Of a stretch of DNA of 64,000 nucleotides, positions 15,595 through 24,403 are shown piece after piece. Position 1 is the stretch's first letter, and each line of letters starts with the position of its first letter. The notes under the pieces are model-generated. The model saw only the letters and a program-made list of their open reading frames with translations. It made no database searches and was not told where the DNA came from. Made by a program: the position numbers and the translations under genes. The stretch is taken from the NCBI RefSeq assembly GCF_900142915.1, contig NZ_FRCM01000001.1, positions 620,001 to 684,000 on the forward strand, read 5' to 3'. The DNA is from Mucilaginibacter sp. OK098. Its GTDB lineage: Bacteria > Bacteroidota > Bacteroidia > Sphingobacteriales > Sphingobacteriaceae.

Positions 15595-16185
15595 TCAATC
15601 GAACTGTTCCTGTAGTCTGATCAGCCTGTCAATCATCAGGTTCAGTTTTTCCTCTTCGTTTTTAAACATACGGGGCTTAAGGTAAAAGGTGATGAACAGG
15701 AACCATAAAATTATTGACCCGTAAGTGACCAGCTTAAAGTAAAGGGGGGCATCTTCCAGCACCTCGACAAAATACAATGCCAATCCAACACTTATCAACA
15801 GCATAAATAAATAATAAAACCAGCCTATTACTTTGCTGCGGTTTTTTTGATAAGCTTTAAGGGTGTTTAAATATTCGGTTGGGTTTTGGGTGAGATCGTG
15901 CTTATTCAGGATATGATAGTGACGTATAATGAGGGACAGGTACATTAGCATAGTAACTAAAATAATCAGGATGCCTATAATAGTGGCAGGAGAGCGAAAT
16001 GCAAAAAAGAAGGTAATGATAAAGGCGCAGACTATTAAAGCAATCATTGCCACAATACCCCAGTATAACTTGCTGGTTATACCGCGGATCCCCTTTTTTA
16101 CCTGCTTTAGCGCCTCGTCCACCGAAAGCTTGTCGGGTTTTGGCTGTCCCTGCCAAACCGACATTAAGTGCTCAAACTCTTTCAT
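15595..16185 (-). CDS. Membrane protein co-encoded with ECF sigma factor (putative anti-sigma)
   Basis: 196 residues with a soluble N-terminus (about 35 residues, starting MKEFEHLMSVWQGQPKPDKL), four predicted membrane helices in two pairs (about 42-62, 67-88, 120-140, 150-168) and a charged tail. No ZAS zinc motif is seen. Its start overlaps the sigma gene by 14 bp, the standard arrangement for a sigma/regulator pair, and an equivalent protein follows the ECF gene at 43049. Role as a membrane regulator of that sigma factor is inference. Confidence 0.65.
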   Translation of the reverse strand: MKEFEHLMSVWQGQPKPDKLSVDEALKQVKKGIRGITSKLYWGIVAMIALIVCAFIITFFFAFRSPATIIGILIILVTMLMYLSLIIRHYHILNKHDLTQNPTEYLNTLKAYQKNRSKVIGWFYYLFMLLISVGLALYFVEVLEDAPLYFKLVTYGSIILWFLFITFYLKPRMFKNEEEKLNLMIDRLIRLQEQFD

Positions 16186-16669
16186 AGTGGTTATACAATT
16201 CTGTTAATTTCTGTTTAATACGATATATTTTCACCCTTAAATTCCCCTCCGAGATCCCCGAAACATCCGCAATTTCGGGGTATGGCACTTCATCAAGCAC
16301 CAGTGTAATTATAATTCTTTCTGATTCTTCCAATTTCGATATACACTTATAAAGCAAGACGACCTGCTCATTCTTTTCAGATAGTTCTTCTTTTTTGTTC
16401 TCAGCAATAAAAAGTGTAAGCTCGTCTTTTGCCTGTCGTTTCTCCGAACGCAGGTAAGTAAGGCAGGTATTAACAGCAATACGATAAATCCAGGTTGAGA
16501 TCATTGCCTGGTTACGAAATTTATCAAGGTTTTGCCAAACTTTTAAAAATGTTTCCTGTAAAAGGTCGTTCGCAGCATCATCATCCCCGGTGTAACCATA
16601 ACACAAATGGTAGATTTTTTTTGAATTGGCTTCATAAATCTTCTTAAAAGCTGCTTCTTTTTCTGCCAC
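16172..16669 (-). CDS. ECF-type RNA polymerase sigma factor
   Basis: 165 residues with region 2 (YHLCYGYTGDDDAANDLLQETFLKVW, the -10 recognition and core-binding part) and region 4 (IIITLVLDEVPYPEIADVSGISEGNLRVKIYRIK, helix-turn-helix). Region 3 is absent, as usual for group 4 sigma factors. The linker is lysine/glutamate-rich. Overlaps the downstream membrane gene and follows a hypothetical gene by 44 bp. Target promoters cannot be read from the window. Confidence 0.93.
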   Translation of the reverse strand: MAEKEAAFKKIYEANSKKIYHLCYGYTGDDDAANDLLQETFLKVWQNLDKFRNQAMISTWIYRIAVNTCLTYLRSEKRQAKDELTLFIAENKKEELSEKNEQVVLLYKCISKLEESERIIITLVLDEVPYPEIADVSGISEGNLRVKIYRIKQKLTELYNHYERV

Positions 16670-16713
16670 TATCAGTTAATTTTTATTAGTTAGATTTTAT
16701 AACCCCAAAGATG

Positions 16714-17241
16714 TTACAACAAATAGTCATTCTTGTAAAACCATGGAAATTTATTTTCGGCCTCATCAAGCAGCCTGTTATATTCCTGGCTATGATCAAA
16801 CTGCAGGTCCTCGTGTAGTTTTTTAATGTTTGCGTTGATCTTGTCCACCTGCCTCATTAATATCAACCTTAAGGGCTTGTAAGAAGTGTTTTTGTTGATG
16901 TATTGCAGGTAGTTAAAGCAAAAGCTTAAAAGCAGGTCAATTTCTGCAGGTTTTGAAGCTATAAATTTGGTGTATTTACCAATCAGCCTTAAAACCTTAC
17001 GTACACTTTTTGATGCCAGGTAGCTATGCGATGGCAGCTGGCTCAGCATAAAACCAACTTCGGCCTTTACCTTTTCAACAAAGGCATGTTCATCATTGGC
17101 TTCAAACAACAGGTAGGCAAGCAATTCTTTGTTCTCCTTTTTATACCTAACCAGGCGCAGACAAAGCTCAGCCAATTGCTCATGCGGCAAATGCTGAACT
17201 TCTTTCTTTATATCCTGTAAGCCATAGGTAGATATGCTCAT
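16714..17241 (-). CDS. Conserved hypothetical protein, helical
   Basis: Not recognised. 175 residues, predicted all-alpha, basic and rich in Leu and Lys, no signal peptide or membrane segment (MSISTYGLQDIKKEVQHLPH at the start, FPWFYKNDYLL at the end). Cytoplasmic. It precedes the ECF sigma gene by 44 bp in the same direction and may share its transcript. Similar helical proteins are common as Bacteroidota hypotheticals. Confidence 0.6.
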   Translation of the reverse strand: MSISTYGLQDIKKEVQHLPHEQLAELCLRLVRYKKENKELLAYLLFEANDEHAFVEKVKAEVGFMLSQLPSHSYLASKSVRKVLRLIGKYTKFIASKPAEIDLLLSFCFNYLQYINKNTSYKPLRLILMRQVDKINANIKKLHEDLQFDHSQEYNRLLDEAENKFPWFYKNDYLL

Positions 17242-17347
17242 AAGTTTTAGTATGGGTGCAATTTACTAAATTTTGTAGTATGTCGGTAATTTTGGCTATT
17301 TGCATTAACAAAATGGCAATAACATACAATGTTACACTATGAGAAAA

Positions 17348-18307
17348 TTATTTCAAATCAATATTTTCAGACCTTATAAATTCTTGATAAGGAAATTCAG
17401 TAGACGTATTAACAATTTTTACGACATACTTATATTCTCTTACATTTTTATCAACCATATTTTCATATATAACTACCCCATCTATATATACATATGCTTT
17501 TTTATAAACCGTCAAATATCTAAACCAATCATTAGTAAGTTTTATTTTTCCTGTAATCGATCCATTATAAGGAAGCGATTCAGTTATATAAAAATTTTTT
17601 ATGCTGAATTTTATTGTATCAATGTCTTTCTTTTTATTAATTGTATCAATGTAAATAAAACACTTGCTCTTCAAAACTTTAACAGGTGTTTTTGTAGCAT
17701 TGGAGATAGAATAGAAAACTTTCTGGGTATCCATTCTAACCAAAATTGTATCTATTTTTATTTGAAGATATGGTTCGTTTTGGGCCTTAAATTGTTTCTG
17801 AGTTTCTTTAAGAGATGCTATTTGAGCGTTAAGCGAACTATCCTGAAGTTTAAGGTTTTTTTCAGCTCGCTTATCTCTTTCATCTTCTCGTTTATCACTT
17901 TCCGTAGCATCTTTGCGAGATTGAGTATAGACTTTGTTTGCATTGGTTGTGTCTGCTTTAAAAACGCGCTCCGCAATGGATATAGATTGCCTTGTCAAGC
18001 ACCCCTGCCAAATGGAAATCCCGGCAAGAATTGCGGTGAAAATGAAAAGCCCACAATTAATAATTACAGACCTGTTGGCAATTTTGTTAGCGTCAATTTG
18101 TGGGCTGTTATCGCTTTGTGGATTAGAAAAGTTTATTACTACATGTCTATTCTCGGTATTTTGTTCATAGTTTGTTGCGTTTTCGTTTCTTACCTGATCT
18201 AAACTGGTATTTACGGAAATATTAACAATAGGGGTGTTTTTACTCCTGTTAGATATAGGAGGCTTAGGTTTATCTTGGCCGGGGTTATTATTTGGGGGTG
18301 GTGGCAT
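17348..18307 (-). CDS. Hypothetical single-pass membrane protein with coiled coil
   Basis: Not recognised by name. 319 residues: a proline/asparagine-rich N-terminus (MPPPPNNNPGQDKPKPP), a low-complexity polar stretch, one membrane helix at about 81-101 (VIINCGLFIFTAILAGISIW), a charged coiled coil (about 125-180, DATESDKREDERDKRAEKN) and a beta-rich C-terminal domain of about 130 residues. The N-terminus is probably cytoplasmic. A small gene (18355-18501) lies 47 bp upstream in the same direction. The region is AT-richer than its neighbours. Confidence 0.6.
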   Translation of the reverse strand: MPPPPNNNPGQDKPKPPISNRSKNTPIVNISVNTSLDQVRNENATNYEQNTENRHVVINFSNPQSDNSPQIDANKIANRSVIINCGLFIFTAILAGISIWQGCLTRQSISIAERVFKADTTNANKVYTQSRKDATESDKREDERDKRAEKNLKLQDSSLNAQIASLKETQKQFKAQNEPYLQIKIDTILVRMDTQKVFYSISNATKTPVKVLKSKCFIYIDTINKKKDIDTIKFSIKNFYITESLPYNGSITGKIKLTNDWFRYLTVYKKAYVYIDGVVIYENMVDKNVREYKYVVKIVNTSTEFPYQEFIRSENIDLK

Positions 18308-18354
18308 TTAGGTCTTATTTTAATAAAGATACTTTTTGCCATTCAATAACCAAA

Positions 18355-18501
18355 TTATTTATCCTTTTCAGTCGGCGGCAAGTCTTCTTTCTTAGGCGGC
18401 TTAGTCTTAAGAAGATGTAATAAACTCCTGTTAAATTCAGTAAGTATCACAGGTCCCGGCTCGGGCTTTATAGCTCTTTTAACATATCTTCTTTTACTCA
18501 T
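18355..18501 (-). CDS. Small basic protein, 48 aa
   Basis: Reads MSKRRYVKRAIKPEPGPVIL to the end LPPTEKDK. Strongly basic at the start, proline/lysine-rich at the end, no membrane segment. Normal codon usage and a position 47 bp upstream of the coiled-coil membrane gene support a real small gene. No known family recognised. The following gap to 18807 shows no further frame or clear promoter. Confidence 0.45.
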   Translation of the reverse strand: MSKRRYVKRAIKPEPGPVILTEFNRSLLHLLKTKPPKKEDLPPTEKDK

Positions 18502-18807
18502 TTTGTCAATTCTTTATAAGTTAAACAACATACCAAGTTTGTTAATACAAAATCGGAACGCGATGAAGTGGTAAATTTACGAGCATTATAACGTAATGTA
18601 TATTCATTTACGTAAGCCTATAAATGTTCGCGGCTAAGATGCCGGTAGGTGGATTGTATAAATGTTGTGACTCCATTAACCAAACTGGCTGCCCATAATT
18701 GTTTATTAAACATTTAATGCTTTGCTTAGTTAACACAAATTTATATTATTGTATAACCAATAGTTCTCCACTTTTTACGCTCTTACACCAATAAATAAAC
18801 TTAAATT

Positions 18808-20523
18808 ATGGCAGCAGATACTGTAAATATAAACGGCAAGGCTAAGATCAATAATACTTACGATGCAATTGTTATAGGCTCGGGGATAAGTGGCGGATGG
18901 GCTGCAAAAGAGCTTACCGGCAGGGGCTTAAAAACCATTATGCTGGAGCGCGGTCGTAATTTTGAGCACCTGAAAGACTATAAATCAGCAGCAAAAGACC
19001 CCTGGGAATTTGAGCACCGCGGAAGTGTTACGCAGGAACAGCGAAAAGTACGTCCTGTAATTTCGCGCGGATGGGGAGCTACGGAGCCTATTATGGATTA
19101 TTGGGTTAATGAACAGGAAGCACCATATACCGAGATAAAGCCTTTTAACTGGTGGCGGTCGTACCAGTTGGGTGGGCGTTCCATTTTATGGGGAAGGCAA
19201 AGTTACCGCTGGAGCGATTTTGATTTTGAAGCAAATGCCAAAGACGGCTGGGCAATTGACTGGCCAATAAGATATAAAGACTTGGCGCCATGGTATGACC
19301 ATGTAGAGAAATTTGCAGGAGTGAACGGATCAAAAGAAGGCCTGGCGCAATTACCCGATGGGCATTTTTTGAAGCCTATGGATCTGAATGTTGTGGAAAA
19401 AGATGTTGCTGACCGCATTAAAAAGCATTATAACAATACCCGGCATATGATAATTGGCCGCAGCGCCAATCTTACCGAAGCTATTCCGGACAGAACTGCC
19501 TGCCATTTCAGGAACAGATGCTGGGAGGGGTGCCCGTTTGGAGGGTATTTTAGCACACAGTCATCTACTTTGCCGGCAGCCGTGGCTACAGGCAATTTAA
19601 CGGTGAGGCCGTTTTCAATTGTTACTAAAATTATTTATGATAAGAACACGCAAAAGGCAACAGGCGTAGAGATCATTGATGCCGAAACGCATCAGACCTA
19701 TGAATACCATGCAAAAATTGTGTTTGTAAATGCTTCAGCCTTAAATAGCGCATGGGTTTTAATGAACTCGGCTACAGATGTATGGCACGGTGGATTGGGC
19801 AGCAGCAGTGGCGAGCTTGGTCATAATATTATGGATCACCATTATAACCTCGGTGCATCGGGCACAGTTGAAGGTTATGAGGATAAATATTATTTTGGAA
19901 GAAGACCTAATGGAATTTACGTAGTACGTTTTGCTAATTTGTTTGGCGATAAGCGCGATTATATGCGTGGGTTTGGTTACCAGGGCAGCGCAAGCCGTGA
20001 TGGATGGAGCAGAAACGTAGCCGAGCTTAATATAGGGTCAGCATTTAAAGAAGCACTTACCGAACCGGGGCAATGGTCAATCGGCATTGGCGGCTTTGGC
20101 GAGCTGTTGCCGTATCATGAAAATAAGATCACGCTTGATCCGCATAGAAAAGATAAATGGGGTTTGCCAATTTTAGCGATGGATGCCGAAATAAAGGACA
20201 ATGAAAAAAAGATGCGGGTAGATATTGTGAAAGAGGCCCGGGAAATGCTGGAAATTTCAGGTGTTAAAAACATTACCTCATGGGATAGAGGGCACAATGT
20301 GGGCGATGGGATCCATGAAATGGGTACAGCCCGGATGGGACGCGACCCTAAAACATCGGTGCTTAATGAACATAACCAGGTATGGGATGCTAAAAATGTG
20401 TTTGTAACTGATGGCGCCTGCATGGTTTCATCGGCCTGCCAAAACCCATCATTAACTTATATGGCATTAACGGCCCGAGCTGCTAACTTTGCTGCAGATG
20501 AATTAAAGAAGGGTAATATTTAA
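18808..20523 (+). CDS. GMC family oxidoreductase
   Basis: FAD-dependent sugar or alcohol dehydrogenase. The FAD loop AIVIGSGISGGWAAKEL opens the protein; the middle holds CHFRNRCWEGCPFGGYF with three cysteines; the C-terminus has GIHEMGTARMGRDP with the active-site His region, then a flavin-binding FVTDGACMVSSACQNPSLTYMAL. Length 571 matches the gluconate-2-dehydrogenase-like GMC subfamily, which usually has a separate small subunit 3 with a Tat signal; none is adjacent here. No signal peptide is visible, so export would need a partner encoded elsewhere. Confidence 0.88.
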   Translation: MAADTVNINGKAKINNTYDAIVIGSGISGGWAAKELTGRGLKTIMLERGRNFEHLKDYKSAAKDPWEFEHRGSVTQEQRKVRPVISRGWGATEPIMDYWVNEQEAPYTEIKPFNWWRSYQLGGRSILWGRQSYRWSDFDFEANAKDGWAIDWPIRYKDLAPWYDHVEKFAGVNGSKEGLAQLPDGHFLKPMDLNVVEKDVADRIKKHYNNTRHMIIGRSANLTEAIPDRTACHFRNRCWEGCPFGGYFSTQSSTLPAAVATGNLTVRPFSIVTKIIYDKNTQKATGVEIIDAETHQTYEYHAKIVFVNASALNSAWVLMNSATDVWHGGLGSSSGELGHNIMDHHYNLGASGTVEGYEDKYYFGRRPNGIYVVRFANLFGDKRDYMRGFGYQGSASRDGWSRNVAELNIGSAFKEALTEPGQWSIGIGGFGELLPYHENKITLDPHRKDKWGLPILAMDAEIKDNEKKMRVDIVKEAREMLEISGVKNITSWDRGHNVGDGIHEMGTARMGRDPKTSVLNEHNQVWDAKNVFVTDGACMVSSACQNPSLTYMALTARAANFAADELKKGNI

Positions 20524-20610
20524 GGGGAGAGGTTAAAGGCGAAAGATAAAAGCTGAAAGGTTTTTGTGATTAAATGAATGTAAGTTCGATATAAAGGTTG
20601 GTGGAACATT

Positions 20611-20810
20611 CTGATTATAAGCAACTTACACCTATTTAATTCTTTATAAATAGCTAAATATTTGATAATCAGTATGTTTCACTGCGTTCCGGGTGTTCCG
20701 TCATAAAAATGGAACGCTTGTCAGCGTAGATACACAAACTAGCGCTTCGCCTCAACGCGGTTGGAGAAGGGTTTAAGAGGGGATGGCCGTTTGCTTATGT
20801 CTCATGTTAA
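20611..20810. repeat. Dispersed intergenic repeat, copy 1
   Basis: Homologous to 42192-42386. Shared blocks include AAAAATGGAACGCTT, GATACACAA, GCGCTTCGCCTCAA and GCGGTTGGAGAAGG at the same spacing, and both copies begin with a TGATTAT word that is mirrored by GATAATCA about 50 bp later. Around three-quarters identical over 140 bp by eye. Both copies lie in gene ends without an intact frame, so this looks like a non-autonomous repeat or decayed mobile sequence. Confidence 0.7.
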
Positions 20811-20833
20811 ATTAATAAAACAATTACTAATTA

Positions 20834-21829
20834 ATGGATATTTTTCCGACGCAGTATTCCACGCTTTCGTCAATTGCTTTAAATGGGTTTCTTTCAGAAC
20901 GTTATGGATTTATAGATACATCCTGCCGTTTACTTATCCGTAATGTTAGTGATACTTACCTGGTGGAGAACCGGACAGACAAATACATTTTTAAGATCTA
21001 TCGTGATGCGCACCGAAAGCTGGATGAGATAAAAGGCGAGGTTGAGCTGCTTACTATTTTGGCTGATAAAGGGGCAAAAGTCTCGTACCCGATAAAAGAT
21101 ATTAGGGGCGATGTTATCCAGGCTTTTAATGCTGCCGAAGGCACCCGATATGGTGTTTTATTCACTTATGCCATGGGAAAGGTGGTTAACGCCATGAATA
21201 ATGAGCAATTAGTGGTGTTGGGCAGGGAGATGGCAGTAATACATAACATAACTGCCAATATTGAGCTGAGCTACAGGCGGATAGTATTTGATACAGATAC
21301 AACCATTACCGAGCCCATTAAAATTATAAAAAGCGTATTTGATGAGTTACCTGATGAATATGCTTATTTAACTGATACTGCAAAAGAAGTAATTGAAAAG
21401 CTCGGGCAGTTTGATTATTCCAACTTTAGTTATGGTTATTGCCATTATGATTTTTTGCCAAAGAATTTTCATTTTGACGGGGACAATAACATTACCTTTT
21501 TTGATTTTGATTTTGCAGGAAAGGGCTACCTGGCAAATGATATAACCATATTGTATATTCATTACTTTTTAGAAGCAAGTTCAGGGAAAATAACGAGGGA
21601 AGAAGCCGACTCCGCTTTCGCTGTTTTTGTTGAGAATTACCGCAAGGTAAGGCCTTTGCATTATGATGAGCTTAAGTCTATTCCTTATTTGGGCTTTGCG
21701 TTTTGGGTGTTTTATCTTGGGTTTCAGTATGATAATTTTGATGATTGGTCGAGCATTTTTTTCGGCCCTAAGTTTTTAAAGGATAGGGTAGCGTTGATAA
21801 AAAGATGGATGGAATGGTTTGAAATATAA
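20834..21829 (+). CDS. APH/homoserine-kinase-like phosphotransferase
   Basis: Protein-kinase-like fold small-molecule kinase of 331 residues. The catalytic loop is HYDFLPKN (H-x-D-x-x-x-x-N), followed by FFDFDFAGKG carrying the metal-binding Asp. The N-lobe strand KYIFKIYRDAHR supplies the ATP lysine. The family includes aminoglycoside and stress-response (SrkA/RdoA) kinases; drug resistance should not be inferred. It starts only about 20 bp after a repeat copy and ends 15 bp before the ModE-type gene, so it may belong to the following operon. Confidence 0.75.
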   Translation: MDIFPTQYSTLSSIALNGFLSERYGFIDTSCRLLIRNVSDTYLVENRTDKYIFKIYRDAHRKLDEIKGEVELLTILADKGAKVSYPIKDIRGDVIQAFNAAEGTRYGVLFTYAMGKVVNAMNNEQLVVLGREMAVIHNITANIELSYRRIVFDTDTTITEPIKIIKSVFDELPDEYAYLTDTAKEVIEKLGQFDYSNFSYGYCHYDFLPKNFHFDGDNNITFFDFDFAGKGYLANDITILYIHYFLEASSGKITREEADSAFAVFVENYRKVRPLHYDELKSIPYLGFAFWVFYLGFQYDNFDDWSSIFFGPKFLKDRVALIKRWMEWFEI

Positions 21830-21844
21830 GCTACCTTTATTTTT

Positions 21845-22189
21845 ATGAATGATTCAAAATTTAATCTTGATGGCCGCATCTGGATAGAAACAGCAGGTGA
21901 GAAAATACTGGGACACGGGCGGGTTGAATTATTGGAAAGGATCAAAGAATCAGGCTCTATCCGGCAGGCTGCATTGCAGATGAAAATGTCATACAAACAA
22001 GCCTGGGACCTGATCAACCATATGAATACACATTTTACATCGCCTGTTGTAATATCACACAGAGGGGGCAAAGGCGGCGGGAACGCTGTAGTAACAGATT
22101 ACGGACTTAAAGTGATCAGCCAGTTTCATTCCTTTCAGGTTAAACTAAAGGCCTTTTTGGCTGAAAATAGCAGCGAGATCAACCTGTAA
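21845..22189 (+). CDS. ModE-type winged helix regulator (DNA-binding domain only)
   Basis: 114 residues equal to the N-terminal domain of ModE: GRVELLERIKESGSIRQAALQMKMSYKQAWDLINHMN is the helix-turn-helix and SHRGGKGGGNAVVTDYG is the wing. The C-terminal molybdate-binding Di-Mop domains are absent, as in many Bacteroidota homologues. ModE controls molybdate uptake and molybdoenzymes in other bacteria. Here it lies 80 bp before a TonB receptor rather than modABC, which suggests metal- or cofactor-linked control of the receptor operon. Confidence 0.82.
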   Translation: MNDSKFNLDGRIWIETAGEKILGHGRVELLERIKESGSIRQAALQMKMSYKQAWDLINHMNTHFTSPVVISHRGGKGGGNAVVTDYGLKVISQFHSFQVKLKAFLAENSSEINL

Positions 22190-22269
22190 ATTTTAATATT
22201 ACTTAATTGTAAATAAAAGAAAACATATTCCCATTTTTGCGTTATATAAATTTTAATATATCGCTTTGT

Positions 22270-24267
22270 ATGAAAAAAACCTTACTCAATTTATTATTCG
22301 TTTTTATTACCCTGGTTACTATAAAGGCTAATGCGCAAAAAACCGACACCGGTAAGCGCGTTTTTCAACTGGGGCAGGTAACCATTAAAGGAACCCGCGA
22401 CAGTTTAAAGTCAAATAAACTAAATGCCGCCTCAATAAATTTATATAACAGACTCACTGTATCACAAGCTTTAAGCTTATTGCCAGGGATTACTTTAACC
22501 GCTGTTGGTGCGCGTAATGAGTCGGCAATAAATGTACGTGGTTTTGATATCAGGCAGGTGCCCATTTACCTTGACGGCGTGCCGCTTTATGTGCCATACG
22601 ATGGTTATGTTGATTTGGGAAGGTACAATACCTTTAACCTTTCGGAAATTGATGTGGCAAAAGGATATTCATCGGTGTTATTCGGCCCGAATGCCGAGGG
22701 CGGCGCAATTAACCTGGTTACCCGCAAGCCGGTGAACCAGTTTGAGGCAAACGTAGTTGCGGGCTGGTTAAATGGTGGATACCGTTTAAATACAAACCTG
22801 GGTGGTAATTTGGGCAAGTTCTATTATGAGCTATCAGCATCACAATTAAAACGAAATTATTACCCGCTTTCGTCATCCTACATCCCAACAAAAAATGAAA
22901 ATGGCGGGCACAGGGATAATTCTTACAGCAATGATATTGGTGTAAGCGGTAAAATTGGCTTTGTTCCAACCGCAAACCAGGAATATGCCATTGGGTATAG
23001 TTATCAGCATGGTACAAAGGGTACCCCTGTATATGCCGGGAATGATCCGTTAAACTCGCTTTCAAAAAGCGCCCGTTACTGGAAATGGCCAAACTGGGAT
23101 ACGCAGGGCCTTTATTTGCTGAGTAATAACAAACTGAACAGCACCAATGTTATCAAAACCCGCTGGTATTATAACCAGTTTAAAAATGAGATTGATAGCT
23201 ATGATAATGCTACTTATACAACTATAAGCAAACCTTATGCTTTTAAGAGCATTTATAACGATTATACATTGGGAGCAAGCTTAATATTCGAAAACACAGA
23301 CATAAAGAACAACAATTTCAGCATTGCAGGTCATTACAAGCAGGACGTACATCGCGAGCATAATGTTGGTGAACCAATAAGAAGGGATGCCGATAATAAT
23401 TTTGATATAGGGGCCGAGGATACCTACAAGATCACATCAGCCTTAAAAGCAAACGCCGGGATCAGCTATAACGACAGGAGGAGCAGCGAGGCGCAACAAT
23501 ATACCGGTGGGGTAGTTTCCGATCTGCCAGCCAACAGCAACGGCGCATGGAACATACAAGGCTTATTGCAATATGATTTTGATAAGGATAATGCGCTGAG
23601 CTTTTCTGTTGCCCGTAAAACCCGCTTTGCGACTATTAAAGACAGGTATTCATACCGATTTGGTACGGCTATCCCAAACCCTGATCTGAAAGCTGAAGAT
23701 GCTTTAAATTACGATTTGACATACCATACTTTACTGGCAAGTAAGCTAAGTATTGAAGCATCCGGTTTTTACAGCAAAATAAATAACAGTATTCAAAACG
23801 TTAATAATGTACAGTTCAATTCAGCTACAAATACTTCTGTTTCACAGGTTCAAAATGTGGGCCGGGCAGAATATTATGGAGCGGAGCTGGCTTTGGGCTA
23901 TGCCATCAGTACGCAATTCCAGGTGAATGCGAATTATACACACATTGTTCGCAATAATTTATCAGCTCCGAAGATCTACTTTACAGATGTGCCAAGGGAT
24001 AAAGTGTTTGCCTCGCTTGAATTTAAACCCATCAGCAAGTTGTATATCCTGGCTTCTGAAGAATATGATTCAAAAAGGTTCAGCACCAGTTATGGAACCG
24101 TATCGGGTGCATTCTATTTAACCAATGCAAAGGTGCATTTATCGCTGGCCAAAGGCTTTTCTGTTGAAGGGGGAGTAAATAACCTGTTCGACAGAAATTA
24201 TACGCTTGTTGAAGGTTACCCGGAAGAAGGACGGAACTATTTTGCTAATATTATCTATAACTATTAG
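22270..24267 (+). CDS. TonB-dependent outer membrane receptor
   Basis: Signal peptide MKKTLLNLLFVFITLVTIKANAQ, then a plug domain (LGQVTIKGTRDS, NVRGFDIRQVPIYLDGVPL, GYSSVLFGPNAEGGAINLVTRKP) and a 22-strand barrel ending in aromatic YFANIIYNY. I chose the ATG at 22270 because the signal peptide begins there; an in-frame codon at 22237 adds an unlikely prefix. No carboxypeptidase-regulatory domain and no SusD partner, which suggests an ion, siderophore or cofactor substrate instead of a glycan. Downstream genes encode a periplasmic peroxidase and a sulfite-oxidase-fold protein. Confidence 0.88.
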   Translation: MKKTLLNLLFVFITLVTIKANAQKTDTGKRVFQLGQVTIKGTRDSLKSNKLNAASINLYNRLTVSQALSLLPGITLTAVGARNESAINVRGFDIRQVPIYLDGVPLYVPYDGYVDLGRYNTFNLSEIDVAKGYSSVLFGPNAEGGAINLVTRKPVNQFEANVVAGWLNGGYRLNTNLGGNLGKFYYELSASQLKRNYYPLSSSYIPTKNENGGHRDNSYSNDIGVSGKIGFVPTANQEYAIGYSYQHGTKGTPVYAGNDPLNSLSKSARYWKWPNWDTQGLYLLSNNKLNSTNVIKTRWYYNQFKNEIDSYDNATYTTISKPYAFKSIYNDYTLGASLIFENTDIKNNNFSIAGHYKQDVHREHNVGEPIRRDADNNFDIGAEDTYKITSALKANAGISYNDRRSSEAQQYTGGVVSDLPANSNGAWNIQGLLQYDFDKDNALSFSVARKTRFATIKDRYSYRFGTAIPNPDLKAEDALNYDLTYHTLLASKLSIEASGFYSKINNSIQNVNNVQFNSATNTSVSQVQNVGRAEYYGAELALGYAISTQFQVNANYTHIVRNNLSAPKIYFTDVPRDKVFASLEFKPISKLYILASEEYDSKRFSTSYGTVSGAFYLTNAKVHLSLAKGFSVEGGVNNLFDRNYTLVEGYPEEGRNYFANIIYNY

Positions 24268-24277
24268 TGGGGGAAAA

Positions 24278-24391
24278 GAGTCAGGAATTCAAGAATCAAG
24301 ATGCAAGAGAGAAAAAATAGATCAACATAAGATTAATACGTTTACTTTCTTTATTTATCTTGATTCTTATATCTTGACTTCTTGATTCTTA
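24278..24391. repeat. Inverted repeat, TCAAGAATCAAGA family, locus 1
   Basis: GAGTCAGGAATTCAAGAATC (24278 onward) is mirrored by TCTTGATTCTT and CTTGACTTCTTGATTCTT (24359-24391). The same words recur at 38154-38240 in the same nested arrangement. It lies inside the gap between the TonB receptor and the peroxidase gene and would form a stem in the operon mRNA. Confidence 0.65.
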
Positions 24392-24403
24392 TATTTAAAA
24401 CGA

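Noticed and set aside
17339..18202. Long plus-strand frame of 287 codons, rich in Phe, Ile, Cys and Tyr
   Set aside because: It is antisense to the coiled-coil membrane gene, has extreme AT-driven composition and no family features.
20761..20943. 60-codon frame starting in repeat copy 1
   Set aside because: Lies in the dispersed repeat and runs into the phosphotransferase gene in another frame; the second repeat copy does not keep it.
20834..21829. Aminoglycoside resistance gene
   Set aside because: Only the generic kinase motifs HxDxxxxN and DFD are seen; no specific resistance subfamily can be assigned.
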